Counted from the stretch's first letter, positions 43,911 to 53,309 are shown. The stretch: DNA of 64,000 nt from Bacteroidota bacterium (GCA_023416995.1 JAEZGI010000035.1:1-64000); one strand, 5' to 3'. The notes: generated by a model from the letters alone, not told the origin. Program-made: numbers and translations.

Positions 43911-44084
43911 ATGAAAGATCTTGTCAATCGTCTTATGGCAGCGGGTCTCACTATGGACCAGGCTTATGCCGCAATAGACATCATCAAAGATTTTACTAAA
44001 GAGAAGTTCCCGGTATTCGCCGATCCGATCGACAAACTTTTTGATAAGTACGGTCCCGAAACTGAAAAGGATTTTCTGGATTGA
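43911..44084 (+). CDS. 57-residue small helical protein
   Basis: An ATG-started frame of 57 codons lies between two strong terminators, of clpX and its own. The product starts MKDLVNRLMAAGLTMDQ and ends with KDFLD. Two short amphipathic helices (about 1-12 and 14-30) are followed by FPVFADPIDKLFDKYG. The pattern of helix, Gly-Leu-Thr turn, Ala-rich helix and Phe-Pro is like small DUF proteins of Bacteroidota that recall the DUF2267 fold, but no family is claimed. The separate terminator supports it as a real transcript. Confidence 0.65.
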   Translation: MKDLVNRLMAAGLTMDQAYAAIDIIKDFTKEKFPVFADPIDKLFDKYGPETEKDFLD

Positions 44085-44086
44085 TC

Positions 44087-44118
44087 AAAAAAGCCTGTCG
44101 GTTAAGACAGGCCTTTTC
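44087..44118 (+). terminator. Rho-independent terminator of the 57-residue gene
   Basis: The arms GCCTGTC and GACAGGC pair exactly around a 6-base loop, with A residues before and TTTT just after the stem. It starts three bases after the stop codon and may also end transcription from the convergent acyl-CoA dehydrogenase side. Confidence 0.8.
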
Positions 44119-44185
44119 ATGACTAGCAATCGTAATTAAGACAAGCGCATTTATAGAGATTGGTTCCCTGTTTTCAATTTCAGAT

Positions 44186-45325
44186 CTAATGTAAGACTTC
44201 CCTCGCAATTACGAGCTTTTGAATTTCAGATGTTCCTTCGCCGATGGTACAAAGTTTACTGTCCCTGTAAAACTTTTCAACCGGGAAGTCTTTCGTATAT
44301 CCATAACCGCCGAAAATCTGAACAGCATCATTTGAAACTTTCACAGCCACCTCACTTGCGTAATATTTGGCCATGGCAGCTTCCTTAGTCATTTTTTCAC
44401 CCCGGTTCTTTTTATCGCAGGCCTGCAGGATCAACAGTTCTGCAGCCATAATTTCCGTTGCCATATCAGCAAGTTTGAATGATATGCCCTGGAAGTTTGA
44501 AATAGGCTGATCAAACTGGTAACGTTCCTTTGAATATTTCAAAGCGGCATCATATGCACCTTTCGCGATACCCAATGCCAGCGCTGCGATAGATATACGT
44601 CCACCATCCAGCACTTTCAAAGATTGTTTAAATCCTTCTCCAACTTCGCCCAATCGGTTGGCGTCTGGAATCCGGCAATTATCAAAGATCATTTCAGCAG
44701 TTTCACTGGCCCGCATCCCCAGTTTATTTTCTTTTTTACCGCCGGAAAAACCAGTTGTGCCTTTTTGAACCACGAAGGCAGTTGCATTATTTTTTGAGCG
44801 GGGTTCACCGGTTCTTGCGATCACCACAGCAACATCGCAGGAAATACCATGCGTTATCCAGCATTTGGTTCCATTCAGCACCCAGTCATCCCCTTCCCTG
44901 GTAGCAGTTGTTTTCATGTTCCCTGCATCACTGCCGGTACCCGGTTCGGTGAGCCCCCAGGCGCCCAGCCATTCGCCAGAGGCCAGTTTTGGCAACCAGG
45001 ATTGTTTCTGGTCCTCACTGCCAAAGCCAAGGATATGGCCCGTACACAAGGAATTGTGTGCAGCTATGCTTAAACCTATTGAACCACACACCCTGGCTAT
45101 TTCCTGGATCACGGTTACATATTCGAAGTAGCTAAAGCCAGCTCCGCCATACTGTTCCGGAACCAAAACTCCCATCAGGCCCAGCTTTCCCATCTCCCTA
45201 AACAGATCGGCGGGAAAATGCTGCGATTCATCCCATTCCATCACATGCGGCCTGATGAACTGTGTTGCAAAATCACGGGTACTTTGAGCCACTTGTTGGG
45301 TCAGTTCCTCAGACTGAAAATTCAT
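44186..45325 (-). CDS. Acyl-CoA dehydrogenase
   Basis: This 379-residue FAD enzyme introduces a trans-2 double bond into acyl-CoA. The three-domain order is visible: an N-terminal helical region, a middle beta domain with WGLTEPGTGSDAG, and a C-terminal helical domain ending LCTIGEGTSEIQKLVI. The glutamate in GEGTSE is at the place used by short- and medium-chain family members as catalytic base. Chain-length preference is unknown. It has no close operon partners; the 171-base gap upstream is plain. Confidence 0.93.
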   Translation of the reverse strand: MNFQSEELTQQVAQSTRDFATQFIRPHVMEWDESQHFPADLFREMGKLGLMGVLVPEQYGGAGFSYFEYVTVIQEIARVCGSIGLSIAAHNSLCTGHILGFGSEDQKQSWLPKLASGEWLGAWGLTEPGTGSDAGNMKTTATREGDDWVLNGTKCWITHGISCDVAVVIARTGEPRSKNNATAFVVQKGTTGFSGGKKENKLGMRASETAEMIFDNCRIPDANRLGEVGEGFKQSLKVLDGGRISIAALALGIAKGAYDAALKYSKERYQFDQPISNFQGISFKLADMATEIMAAELLILQACDKKNRGEKMTKEAAMAKYYASEVAVKVSNDAVQIFGGYGYTKDFPVEKFYRDSKLCTIGEGTSEIQKLVIAREVLH

Positions 45326-45496
45326 ACTATCTAAAAAGTTAAGGCAAGCAATCGTTCAAAAGAGTAAAGGCATTGTGCAGAAATTCTGCATCGTCGTTAG
45401 CGCCTGTATGGCTTATGCAATATATAGAAGAAACGGCATAAATACTAACAATTGTTAGTTTTTTTGAGAAAGTTTTTTTGTCGCCTTTCTAACGCG

Positions 45497-46504
45497 TTAC
45501 AAAGAAGCATAGGGCAACAGGCGCTGATAAATATCCTGGGTGATGATAACGATCTGCCTCAGTTGGCTCAGTTCCTGGAATCTACCATGCTGGCTACGGA
45601 AATGAATGATAGCTCTCGCCACATTCTTCCTGAAATAGGGATGCCGTTCCAGTTCGGTCTCTGAAGCCTCATTGAGATTGAGTTTTACAATCGTCGCATT
45701 GCAGCGCAGATAAGGCCTTATAAGATTGAAAGTGCTGTCTGTGATGCCGTACACTTCAGTAAGCTGGGTGATATTATAAAACCCTCCGAGCTTTTCGCGG
45801 AAACTGACGATTCTTTTCGAAAGAACCTGGCCGATGCCTGGCAAAGAACGCCAGGCAGTTGTATCAGCATCGTTGATTTCAACTTCGGCTGCGGCTGATT
45901 TCGTATAAGAACTACGATGACCAGCTTCAAATCGTGACGCGAAATGAGCGCCGGGCTTGACGCCCGAACTGTCACTTAAGCCGGAAACGGTTTGCGGCCA
46001 GCTGCGCACGCCATTGTTCTCACCCGATCTTTTTGCGTCTGCGCCTATTCGTACAAAGGGCAGTAATTGCTGTTTCTCCCTGTCAGAGAGACCGTAAATC
46101 TTGAGTATATCCTCAGGTTTCCTGAACCGCCCTCCTTTGTTGAGGTATTTATCAATCGACAAAGCCGTTCTATCCCGCACGCCGAGTCGCTGCCAACCTT
46201 CAACACCAAGATTATTCGGATCGAAATAGAAGGGGCTTAACGCTTTGCTCCCATCTTTTTCGGCTGCGCTGACTGGTGTTTGAGAAAAATACCGCTCCCT
46301 TTGTTTTGCACCACTATCCTTAATGGATTCCAATGCCACGAAATACCCCTCGTACTTTGCGCCCATCGTAGAATCGGAAACAATCTCCCGGCCATTGATA
46401 AACGCCGGTGCCACAGCAACAGACATTACGATCAGCAACAATAAACTGATACCGATACGTTCCTTCCTGCTGAAGATGAAGTATGCACGCAAACTTTCAC
46501 GCAT
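45497..46504 (-). CDS. Membrane-anchored helix-hairpin-helix protein, ComEA-like
   Basis: The ATG at 46504 is preferred over a TTG two codons upstream. The 335-residue product has a short cytoplasmic start, one transmembrane helix (about 17-36) and a poorly structured linker. Several helix-hairpin-helix units follow: LGVEGWQRLGVRDRTALS, DTTAWRSLPGIGQVLSKR and EASETELERHPYFRKNVAR. ComEA-type proteins bind DNA during natural uptake, though many Bacteroidota HhH proteins of this layout have no tested role. It follows the hydrolase and PorX group on the minus strand. Confidence 0.82.
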   Translation of the reverse strand: MRESLRAYFIFSRKERIGISLLLLIVMSVAVAPAFINGREIVSDSTMGAKYEGYFVALESIKDSGAKQRERYFSQTPVSAAEKDGSKALSPFYFDPNNLGVEGWQRLGVRDRTALSIDKYLNKGGRFRKPEDILKIYGLSDREKQQLLPFVRIGADAKRSGENNGVRSWPQTVSGLSDSSGVKPGAHFASRFEAGHRSSYTKSAAAEVEINDADTTAWRSLPGIGQVLSKRIVSFREKLGGFYNITQLTEVYGITDSTFNLIRPYLRCNATIVKLNLNEASETELERHPYFRKNVARAIIHFRSQHGRFQELSQLRQIVIITQDIYQRLLPYASL

Positions 46505-46573
46505 GTCCAAATCTGGCTAATCAGACGGAAACATCAAGGTGAAAAATCACTAAAAACAAACGAAAAAAACAGA

Positions 46574-47353
46574 TCAGAAAGAACCCGCGATTTGCAACCG
46601 GTCATATGCGAGCCGGATTCCCGCTGGCAACTCTTCTGACACATCGGCGTGCTTACCTAACTGGTGGCTTATATGCGTGAAGTAAACGTTTGGGATTTGA
46701 AGCTCCTGGGCAAGGTCAATACTTTCCTGTAAGGAAAAATGAGAGATATGTTTTTGTTTGCGGAGCGCATTTAACACCAACACCTCGCTGCCCCTGATCT
46801 TGGCCTTCTCAGATTCTTCTATCCGGTTGGCATCGGTGATATAAGTAACGCTTCCAAAGCGATAACCCAGCACCGGCATTCGTAAATGCCATACCTGTAT
46901 AGGTATTACGGGGATGTCGCCAATAGTAAAAGGCTCAAGGGCAATTGAATTCAGATTGATCTCTGGCACACCGGGGTAACGATGATCTTTGAATGCATAT
47001 GGGAATTCGCGTAGTAAAACCTGTTGTGTCATCTCATCAGAGTACACCTGCATCGCACGACCGGAGAAAAAATTATAAGCGCGTACATCATCCAGCCCGG
47101 CAACATGATCTTTATGAGAATGCGTGTAAACGATCGCGTCAAGTTCCCGGACATTTTCTCTGAGCATCTGGTAACGAAAATCGGGTCCCGAATCAACGAC
47201 AATGGTTGTTTTTGGTGACTTTACAAGGATGCTTGAGCGTAACCTTTTGTCCTTTTTGTCGATGCTGCGGCACACTTCACAATCACAGCCGATCATTGGC
47301 ACGCCGCCACTGGTACCAGTGCCCAAAAAAGTTATAGTGAGAGGTTGGCTCAT
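46574..47353 (-). CDS. Metallo-beta-lactamase-fold hydrolase, PhnP/RNase Z-like
   Basis: This 259-residue protein starts with the fold motif FLGTGTSGGVPMIGCDC. It has the metal ligands HSHKDHVAG, a further aspartate and histidines toward the end (THISHQLGKH). The early Cys-x-Cys-x2-Cys (CDCEVC) resembles the PhnP branch, which opens cyclic phosphate esters. No phosphonate genes are nearby, so the substrate here is open. It starts five bases after the small conserved gene, so these are cotranscribed. Confidence 0.86.
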   Translation of the reverse strand: MSQPLTITFLGTGTSGGVPMIGCDCEVCRSIDKKDKRLRSSILVKSPKTTIVVDSGPDFRYQMLRENVRELDAIVYTHSHKDHVAGLDDVRAYNFFSGRAMQVYSDEMTQQVLLREFPYAFKDHRYPGVPEINLNSIALEPFTIGDIPVIPIQVWHLRMPVLGYRFGSVTYITDANRIEESEKAKIRGSEVLVLNALRKQKHISHFSLQESIDLAQELQIPNVYFTHISHQLGKHADVSEELPAGIRLAYDRLQIAGSF

Positions 47354-47358
47354 GTCCG

Positions 47359-47634
47359 TCAGCCCGGGTTCTCGGTTTTCCGGTTAAGAATTTCGAGATA
47401 CAATTTCCTGGTTTCCGGCGTAAGTGAGTCGGGGTTCAAAGTAAGCTGCGGAATGATATCTAATAGTGTGTTTATCCTGCCCTCAGTCTGCAGAAACTTA
47501 TTCAGCACAACAACCTTGCGGTCTTCCAGGATGCAATAACCGCTTTGAAAAGTTCCCCGTTCGTATCGGACCACGTATTCAGCCTCCTCAAGAATCTTCT
47601 CAATTTTATCAAGCGTATGCTGGGTATATTTCAT
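47359..47634 (-). CDS. Small conserved hypothetical protein
   Basis: The ATG at 47634 gives 91 residues; an in-frame GTG at 47655 and an ATG at 47646 are alternatives. The protein has an N-terminal helix (HTLDKIEKILEEAEY) and a compact beta section (VVRYERGTFQSGYCILEDRKVVVLNKF), then helices. It has no signal or membrane segment. It is recalled as common in Bacteroidota near DNA-repair or hydrolase genes, but it has no named function. It lies between porX and the hydrolase gene. Confidence 0.7.
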   Translation of the reverse strand: MKYTQHTLDKIEKILEEAEYVVRYERGTFQSGYCILEDRKVVVLNKFLQTEGRINTLLDIIPQLTLNPDSLTPETRKLYLEILNRKTENPG

Positions 47635-47744
47635 AACGAAAGGCATTCGGGGCACAAATTTAATTCAATTACGGCTGACGACGCCCCTTCTTATCCACAA
47701 TCACTGAAAAGTTCATCTATACCCCGCCGGAAACTGAACCCCGG

Positions 47745-49301
47745 CTAACGATTGGTCATACGAATAACAGGAACTATCATTTCCTCCATACTTACGCCGC
47801 CATGCTGAAAAGTATTTCGATAATAATTCACGTAATAATTGTAGTTGTTCGGATAACAGAGAAAGACATCCTCCTTTGCGAAGATAAAAGACGAGTTTAC
47901 TGTTGGCACCGGCAAACCCGCCTCTTTCGGATCCCTGAAAGCCAACACATGTTTGGGTTCATAATTCAGGTTCCGGCCGTGTTTATAACGCAGATTGGTA
48001 GTGGTTTGCTTGTCGCCGATCACTTTCGCCGGGGTCTTCACTCGCACACTACCGTGGTCAGTCGCGAGTATGATATTGATTTTTTTATCGGCTACTTTCT
48101 TTAATGCCTGGTGCAGTGGCGAGTGTTCAAACCAGCTTTTTGTGACCGAGCGGTAGCTGATTTCATCACCAGCCAGTTCTTTCAGCACTTCCATTTCGGT
48201 ACGTGCGTGGCTCATCATATCAACAAAATTGTAAACGATCACGTTAAGATCATTACCCAGCAGATTATGCATGTTGTTCACCAGGTCCTGCCCCGCCTGG
48301 TAGTTCACCACTTTTGTATAGCTGAATTTGATATCATCACGTTTCAATCGCTTGAGTTGCGCACGGAAGAAATCTTCTTCGTTAAGATTTTTTCCACCCT
48401 CTTCATCATCATTTTTCCATTGTTGCGGGAACGCCTTTTCAATTTCAACCGGTAACATGCCCGCAAAAATTGCATTCCGTGCATATTGAGTGGCAGTGGG
48501 CAGTATGCTGTAAAAAGTATCTTCTTCCTGTATCCTGAAATTGTCAGAGAATATGGGTTGAATAGCTTTCCATTGATCGAACCGCAAATTATCCAGCAAA
48601 ACAAAAAATGTAGGTGTTCCTTTTTCTACATGCGGCAGCACTTTGAAACGAAATAAAGTATTAGACATGATCGGTCCGCTGTCGCTTTTCGGACTCACCC
48701 ATTTTGCATAATGTTTTGAAACAAATTTGAAGAACTCTGTATTGGCTTCACTTTTCTGTGATTGAAGTACTTCCTGCATTTCAGGGCTGTCGCTTTTCTC
48801 CATCTCCAGTTCCCAATAGATAAGTTTTTTATAAATCTCCATCCATTCGTTATGATCCGGGTTGCTGTTCAAAGCCATGAAGAGATTTCTAAACTGCTGC
48901 TGATAAGCAGTGGTAGTACGCTCAGCAACCAACCTGCGGTTATCTATGATCTTTTTTAAACTGAGTAATACCTGGTTGGGATTTACTGGTTTTATCAGGT
49001 AATCGCTGATCTGTGACCCAATGGCATCATCCATCAGGTTTTCGGTTTCATTTTTTGTGATCAGCACCACCGGGATCTGTTGATTGACCTCTTTGATTTT
49101 GGCGAGTGTTTCGAGACCAGTAATACCAGGCATTGATTCATCCATCAAAACAACGTCTACCAGATTAACCTTTACATAATCTACGGCATCGAATCCGTTG
49201 GTTAGTGCATTTACCTCGTAACCTTTATTCCGTAAAAACATGATTTGCGACTGCAGACTCTCGATCTCATCATCCACCCAAAGAATCTTTGCTAATGCCA
49301 T
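47745..49301 (-). CDS. porX: PorX-type response regulator with PglZ domain
   Basis: The ATG at 49301 gives 518 residues, the length of Porphyromonas PorX. The upstream TTG frame would add 11 residues that are not part of the family. The receiver domain has Asp10/Asp11 and phospho-acceptor Asp54 in VLMDESMPG. A linker leads to the PglZ, alkaline-phosphatase-like domain (about 200-518), with FFVLLDNLRFDQW, IILATDHGS and HGGVSMEEM. PorX works with kinase PorY and sigma factor SigP to control type IX secretion genes. It also has phosphodiesterase activity in that species. An exact -7 element precedes it. Confidence 0.92.
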   Translation of the reverse strand: MALAKILWVDDEIESLQSQIMFLRNKGYEVNALTNGFDAVDYVKVNLVDVVLMDESMPGITGLETLAKIKEVNQQIPVVLITKNETENLMDDAIGSQISDYLIKPVNPNQVLLSLKKIIDNRRLVAERTTTAYQQQFRNLFMALNSNPDHNEWMEIYKKLIYWELEMEKSDSPEMQEVLQSQKSEANTEFFKFVSKHYAKWVSPKSDSGPIMSNTLFRFKVLPHVEKGTPTFFVLLDNLRFDQWKAIQPIFSDNFRIQEEDTFYSILPTATQYARNAIFAGMLPVEIEKAFPQQWKNDDEEGGKNLNEEDFFRAQLKRLKRDDIKFSYTKVVNYQAGQDLVNNMHNLLGNDLNVIVYNFVDMMSHARTEMEVLKELAGDEISYRSVTKSWFEHSPLHQALKKVADKKINIILATDHGSVRVKTPAKVIGDKQTTTNLRYKHGRNLNYEPKHVLAFRDPKEAGLPVPTVNSSFIFAKEDVFLCYPNNYNYYVNYYRNTFQHGGVSMEEMIVPVIRMTNR

Positions 49302-49331
49302 ATATAATTTTCTAGTTGAATCGAAAGCTAA

Positions 49332-49339
49332 CAAAATTA
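49332..49339 (-). promoter_or_regulatory. Putative -7 element for porX
   Basis: On the minus strand this reads TAATTTTG, an exact TAnnTTTG match, 31 bases before the porX start. It lies close to the divergent element at 49359-49366. Confidence 0.55.
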
Positions 49340-49358
49340 TTTAATCAATTTCCCTTTG

Positions 49359-49366
49359 TACTTTTG
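49359..49366 (+). promoter_or_regulatory. Putative -7 element for the HD-domain gene
   Basis: TACTTTTG matches TAnnTTTG exactly, 45 bases before the start codon of the gene at 49412. Confidence 0.55.
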
Positions 49367-49411
49367 GCGGGCTGCAATTGGCAGTAAATTTAACAAAACT
49401 GAAAGCAGCAC

Positions 49412-50638
49412 ATGCCACCGGGACCTAGAAAGATTATCAATGATCCTGTTTACGGTTTTCTTACCATAGACCATCCACTTATTTATAAGGTAATAACACA
49501 TCCTTATTATCAACGGCTACGTCGCATTCACCAGATGGCGTTTGCCGAACTGGTATTTCCCGGCGCGGTGCATAGCCGGATGCATCATTCATTAGGCGCA
49601 TATCACCTCATGTGCAATGCATTATCAGAGCTGCGCGCAAAGGGCACAATGATTACTGATGATGAAGAGGTTTCTGCAAAAATTGCGATCTTATTACATG
49701 ATGTCGGTCACGGTCCTTATTCGCATGCGCTGGAAAACATGCTGATACCGGGGGTTTCACATGAAGAAATTTCATTGCAGATCATGAATGTATTGAACGG
49801 GTGTTTGGATGGAAAACTCGACACTGCCATACAGATCTTTACAAACAATTACGACAAACCTTTTCTCTACCAATTGATTTCAGGACAACTGGATGTTGAC
49901 AGAATGGATTATCTGACACGTGATAGTTTCTTTACCGGTGTATCAGAAGGTGTAATCGGATACGACAGGATCCTGAAGATGCTTATCGTTCATGACGGCG
50001 AGCTTATGGTGGAAGAGAAGGGAATATACACTATCGAAAAGTTTCTTGTTTCCCGGAGGCTGATGTACTGGCAGGTGTATTTACACAAAACCGTACTTGC
50101 AGCTGAGAAGATGCTCGTGAAAATCATACAACGGGCAAAACAACTGATTGCCTCGGGCATTGAAGTATCCGATTGTTCGTCAACACTTCATTTTTTTCTT
50201 CACAGCGAACCTGGCAAAACAAATCTTGATAAACATCTTGATAAATTCTGTTTACTGGATGACTATGACATCTTATCTGCAATAAAAGGCTGGATGTTTC
50301 ATGAAGACAAAGTATTGTCCACGCTGTGCAGCAGTCTTGTTAACAGGCAACTCTTTAAAGTCAAATTACAGATGGATCCAATAGATCCGCTGTGGATAGA
50401 AAAAACACGGCAACAAATTTGTTCAGGATTGGCGATTGCACCGGAAGAATGCGATTACTTTGTATTTGGTGGCACGGCAGTTAATACAACTTATGATCCT
50501 TCAGAAGAAAGGATCAATATTTTGTTTAAAGATGGAAGCGTACGTGACATATCAAAAGTTGACAATGCTTTGATACAACACAATCTGTCTACACCGGTCA
50601 AAAAAAATTATATTTGTTATTATAACCTTCCTAATTAA
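49412..50638 (+). CDS. HD-domain phosphohydrolase (dNTPase-like)
   Basis: This 408-residue protein has an HD domain with His in HHSLGAYHL, the His-Asp pair in LLHDVGHGPYSH and the distal Asp in DVDRMDYLTRDS. The early RLRRIHQMAFAELVFPGAVHSR matches the SAMHD1/dGTPase-like group. Such enzymes release triphosphate from dNTPs. In many Bacteroidota this gene stands before lpxD, as here, with only two bases between. A link to lipid A is not known. Confidence 0.9.
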   Translation: MPPGPRKIINDPVYGFLTIDHPLIYKVITHPYYQRLRRIHQMAFAELVFPGAVHSRMHHSLGAYHLMCNALSELRAKGTMITDDEEVSAKIAILLHDVGHGPYSHALENMLIPGVSHEEISLQIMNVLNGCLDGKLDTAIQIFTNNYDKPFLYQLISGQLDVDRMDYLTRDSFFTGVSEGVIGYDRILKMLIVHDGELMVEEKGIYTIEKFLVSRRLMYWQVYLHKTVLAAEKMLVKIIQRAKQLIASGIEVSDCSSTLHFFLHSEPGKTNLDKHLDKFCLLDDYDILSAIKGWMFHEDKVLSTLCSSLVNRQLFKVKLQMDPIDPLWIEKTRQQICSGLAIAPEECDYFVFGGTAVNTTYDPSEERINILFKDGSVRDISKVDNALIQHNLSTPVKKNYICYYNLPN

Positions 50639-50640
50639 AT

Positions 50641-51687
50641 ATGCAATTTACTGCAATACAAATAGCTTCATTAACCGGCGGAAAAGTCGAAGGAAACCCC
50701 GATGCAGCGGTTGGATCATTTGGTAAGATTGAAGAAGCCAAAGCAGGTCAGCTTGCATTTCTTGCTAATCCAAAATATGAGGATCACCTGTATACTACCA
50801 GCGCTTCAGTTGTTATAGTGAATGAAAGTCTTGTATTACGGCAGCCTGTAAACGCTGCTCTTGTAAGAGTGCCGGATGCATATACAGCGTTTGCATCATT
50901 GCTGGCAAAATACCAGGAGTTGATGCAACAGCAACTTGCCGGTATCCAGGAACCTTCTTACAGAAGTAAAACTTCGGTAATTGGCTCGCAGGTTTTTATT
51001 GGAGCCTTTGCTTACCTGGGTGAAAACGTAGTGCTTGGCAATAACGTTAAAATTTACCCGCAGGTTTATTTAGGTGATAACGTAACGGTTGGAGACAATA
51101 CGATTCTTTATCCCGGTGTAAAAGTGTATCATGATTGCAAACTTGGGAAAAATGTGGTGATCCATGCGGGTGCCGTATTGGGTGCGGATGGCTTTGGTTT
51201 TGCACCGCAGCCGGATGGCTCTTTCAAAAAAGTACCGCAGATAGGTAACGTGGTTGTTGAAGATTTTGTCGAGATCGGAGCAAACGCCACGATAGATCGT
51301 GCTACTATTGGTTCAACCACTATCCGGGCAGGTGCCAAAGTTGATAACCTCGTACAGATCGCACATAATGTCGAAATCGGGAATAATTCAGTAATTGCCG
51401 CACAAAGTGGTATCAGCGGAAGTACACGTATCGGCAAAAACGCAATGATTGGCGGCCAGGCTGGTATTGTTGGTCACATCACCATTGCCGACGGGGCCAG
51501 GATCAACGCCCAGAGTGGCGTAAGCAAGTCGATTAAATCTCCGAACAGTGCAGTTACGGGAAGTCCGGCTTTTGATTACACAAGCGCGCTGCGCAGCCAG
51601 GCAGTGAGCCGTAACCTGCCTGAACTCGAAAAACGTCTTGTGGCGCTTGAAAAGCTGGTACAGCAACTGAATAACGATAAAAGTTAG
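50641..51687 (+). CDS. lpxD: UDP-3-O-acylglucosamine N-acyltransferase LpxD
   Basis: This 348-residue enzyme adds the second acyl chain in lipid A synthesis. An N-terminal nucleotide-binding domain (about 1-100) is followed by a left-handed beta helix of hexapeptide repeats (about 105-310). The active-site region is in QIAHNVEIG, and a C-terminal helix closes it. It shares a transcript with the HD gene upstream. The length is normal. Confidence 0.95.
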   Translation: MQFTAIQIASLTGGKVEGNPDAAVGSFGKIEEAKAGQLAFLANPKYEDHLYTTSASVVIVNESLVLRQPVNAALVRVPDAYTAFASLLAKYQELMQQQLAGIQEPSYRSKTSVIGSQVFIGAFAYLGENVVLGNNVKIYPQVYLGDNVTVGDNTILYPGVKVYHDCKLGKNVVIHAGAVLGADGFGFAPQPDGSFKKVPQIGNVVVEDFVEIGANATIDRATIGSTTIRAGAKVDNLVQIAHNVEIGNNSVIAAQSGISGSTRIGKNAMIGGQAGIVGHITIADGARINAQSGVSKSIKSPNSAVTGSPAFDYTSALRSQAVSRNLPELEKRLVALEKLVQQLNNDKS

Positions 51688-51769
51688 CCCATACCCAGGT
51701 TGTCTTCTGTTTTGTTTTCTTCACACCCAATAACGCATCCTTCAGTAAGGCTGGCAAGGGCATATTCAC

Positions 51770-51777
51770 TATATTTG
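51770..51777 (+). promoter_or_regulatory. Putative -7 element for lpxC/fabZ
   Basis: TATATTTG matches TAnnTTTG exactly, 60 bases before the lpxC/fabZ start. Confidence 0.5.
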
Positions 51778-51837
51778 CCACTTCGTAAACGCCATTGGCA
51801 CAGAACACATTAAACAAATAGTAACTTTCTTTTTTTG

Positions 51838-53244
51838 ATGGACTCACAATTCAACGCCGACAAACAGCATACGCTAGGAGCACAGGTCAGTATTTCCGGA
51901 ACGGGTTTGCATACAGGCATCAATGTCGATATGACCCTTAAACCTGCTAATCCCGGGTTCGGCTTCCAGTTTCAGCGTGTTGATATGGCCGGGAAACCAA
52001 TCATCAAGGCCGATTGTGACCTGGTCACTGACACTTCCCGCGGCACTACATTGGAATCGAATGGCGCAAAAGTGAGCACCGTAGAACATATTCTTGCCGC
52101 CCTGGTAGGTATGGGTGTAGATAATTGCCTGATCGAACTGAACGGTCCCGAGATACCTATTATCGATGGAAGCTCAGAACCTTTTGTTGAAATAATTGAA
52201 GAAGCAGGCGTGGTGGAACAGGATGCTGCCAAAGTATGGTACACCCTTGATGGTAACCTTACCCACTATGATGAAAAGAAACGCGTGGAAATGGTGGTAT
52301 TGCCCGCGAATGAATATAAAATCACTACCCTGATCGATTTCAACAGCCCCGTGCTTGGAACTCAACATGCGAGTCTGAAAAAGATGCAGGAATTTAAAAC
52401 CGAGATTGCTCCCTGCCGCACCTTCTGCTTTTTGCACGAACTGGAAGCACTACTTGATAACAACCTTATCAAAGGTGGTGATATCAATAACGCCATTGTG
52501 GTGGTTGACAAACCGGTAACTCCCGAAGAAATGTCAAGGCTGGCCAAAGCTTTTGGACGTGAGAAAATCGAAGTGAAATCCGAAGGTTATCTGAACAATC
52601 TTGAATTGCGCTATCCCAACGAACCGGCCCGTCACAAATTACTTGACGTGGTAGGTGACCTCGCGCTGGTGGGTTATGCTATCAAAGGGCATATTATCGC
52701 ACACCGCCCGGGGCACTCGAGCAATGTTGATTTCGCAAAAAAGATCAAGGATCATATCAAAAAAAATAAAAATCTTAAGGATATCCCGGTTTACGATCCT
52801 TGTCTGCCGCCGGTATATACACTTCAACAAATAGAAAAAACCCTACCCCACCGTTACCCGTTTCTGCTCGTAGATAAGATCATCGAATTAACTGATAAGC
52901 AGATCGTTGGTATCAAGAATGTTACGTATAACGAGCCGTTCTTTGTAGGTCACTTTCCCGGCAACCCGGTAATGCCCGGCGTTCTCCAGATTGAGGCACT
53001 CGCGCAAACAGGCGGCATATTATGTATCAATGCTTTGCCGGCAGGTGATTACGACACTTATTTCCTGAAGATCGACAACTGTAAATTCAAGTTAAAAGTG
53101 GTTCCGGGAGATACTATGATCCTGAAAATGGAGTTATTATCGCCGATACGGAGAGGTATTTGCGAGATGCGTGGTACCGTTTACGTTGGAAATAAAGTTG
53201 CAACCGAAGCAGATCTGATGGCTCAGGTAGTTAAAAGGAACTAA
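51838..53244 (+). CDS. lpxC: Bifunctional UDP-3-O-acyl-GlcNAc deacetylase / 3-hydroxyacyl-ACP dehydratase
   Basis: The ATG at 51838 is preferred to a TTG one codon before. The 468-residue product is the LpxC-FabZ fusion typical of Bacteroidota. The LpxC half (about 1-310) has zinc-site histidines in STVEHILAAL and in the HKLLDVVGDLAL and HIIAHRPGHSS region. It removes the acetyl group in the committed lipid A step. The FabZ half (about 325-468) has LPHRYPFLLVDKI and HFPGNPVMPGVLQIEALAQ with the catalytic His and Glu. It dehydrates hydroxyacyl-ACP for membrane lipids. Fusing both balances use of 3-hydroxyacyl-ACP. Confidence 0.96.
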   Translation: MDSQFNADKQHTLGAQVSISGTGLHTGINVDMTLKPANPGFGFQFQRVDMAGKPIIKADCDLVTDTSRGTTLESNGAKVSTVEHILAALVGMGVDNCLIELNGPEIPIIDGSSEPFVEIIEEAGVVEQDAAKVWYTLDGNLTHYDEKKRVEMVVLPANEYKITTLIDFNSPVLGTQHASLKKMQEFKTEIAPCRTFCFLHELEALLDNNLIKGGDINNAIVVVDKPVTPEEMSRLAKAFGREKIEVKSEGYLNNLELRYPNEPARHKLLDVVGDLALVGYAIKGHIIAHRPGHSSNVDFAKKIKDHIKKNKNLKDIPVYDPCLPPVYTLQQIEKTLPHRYPFLLVDKIIELTDKQIVGIKNVTYNEPFFVGHFPGNPVMPGVLQIEALAQTGGILCINALPAGDYDTYFLKIDNCKFKLKVVPGDTMILKMELLSPIRRGICEMRGTVYVGNKVATEADLMAQVVKRN

Positions 53245-53309
53245 CTGTTCGTGGTTGATCAGTAATATTTTGCGAGAACTTAAGTTATTAAGATTAATCA
53301 AAATAATTA

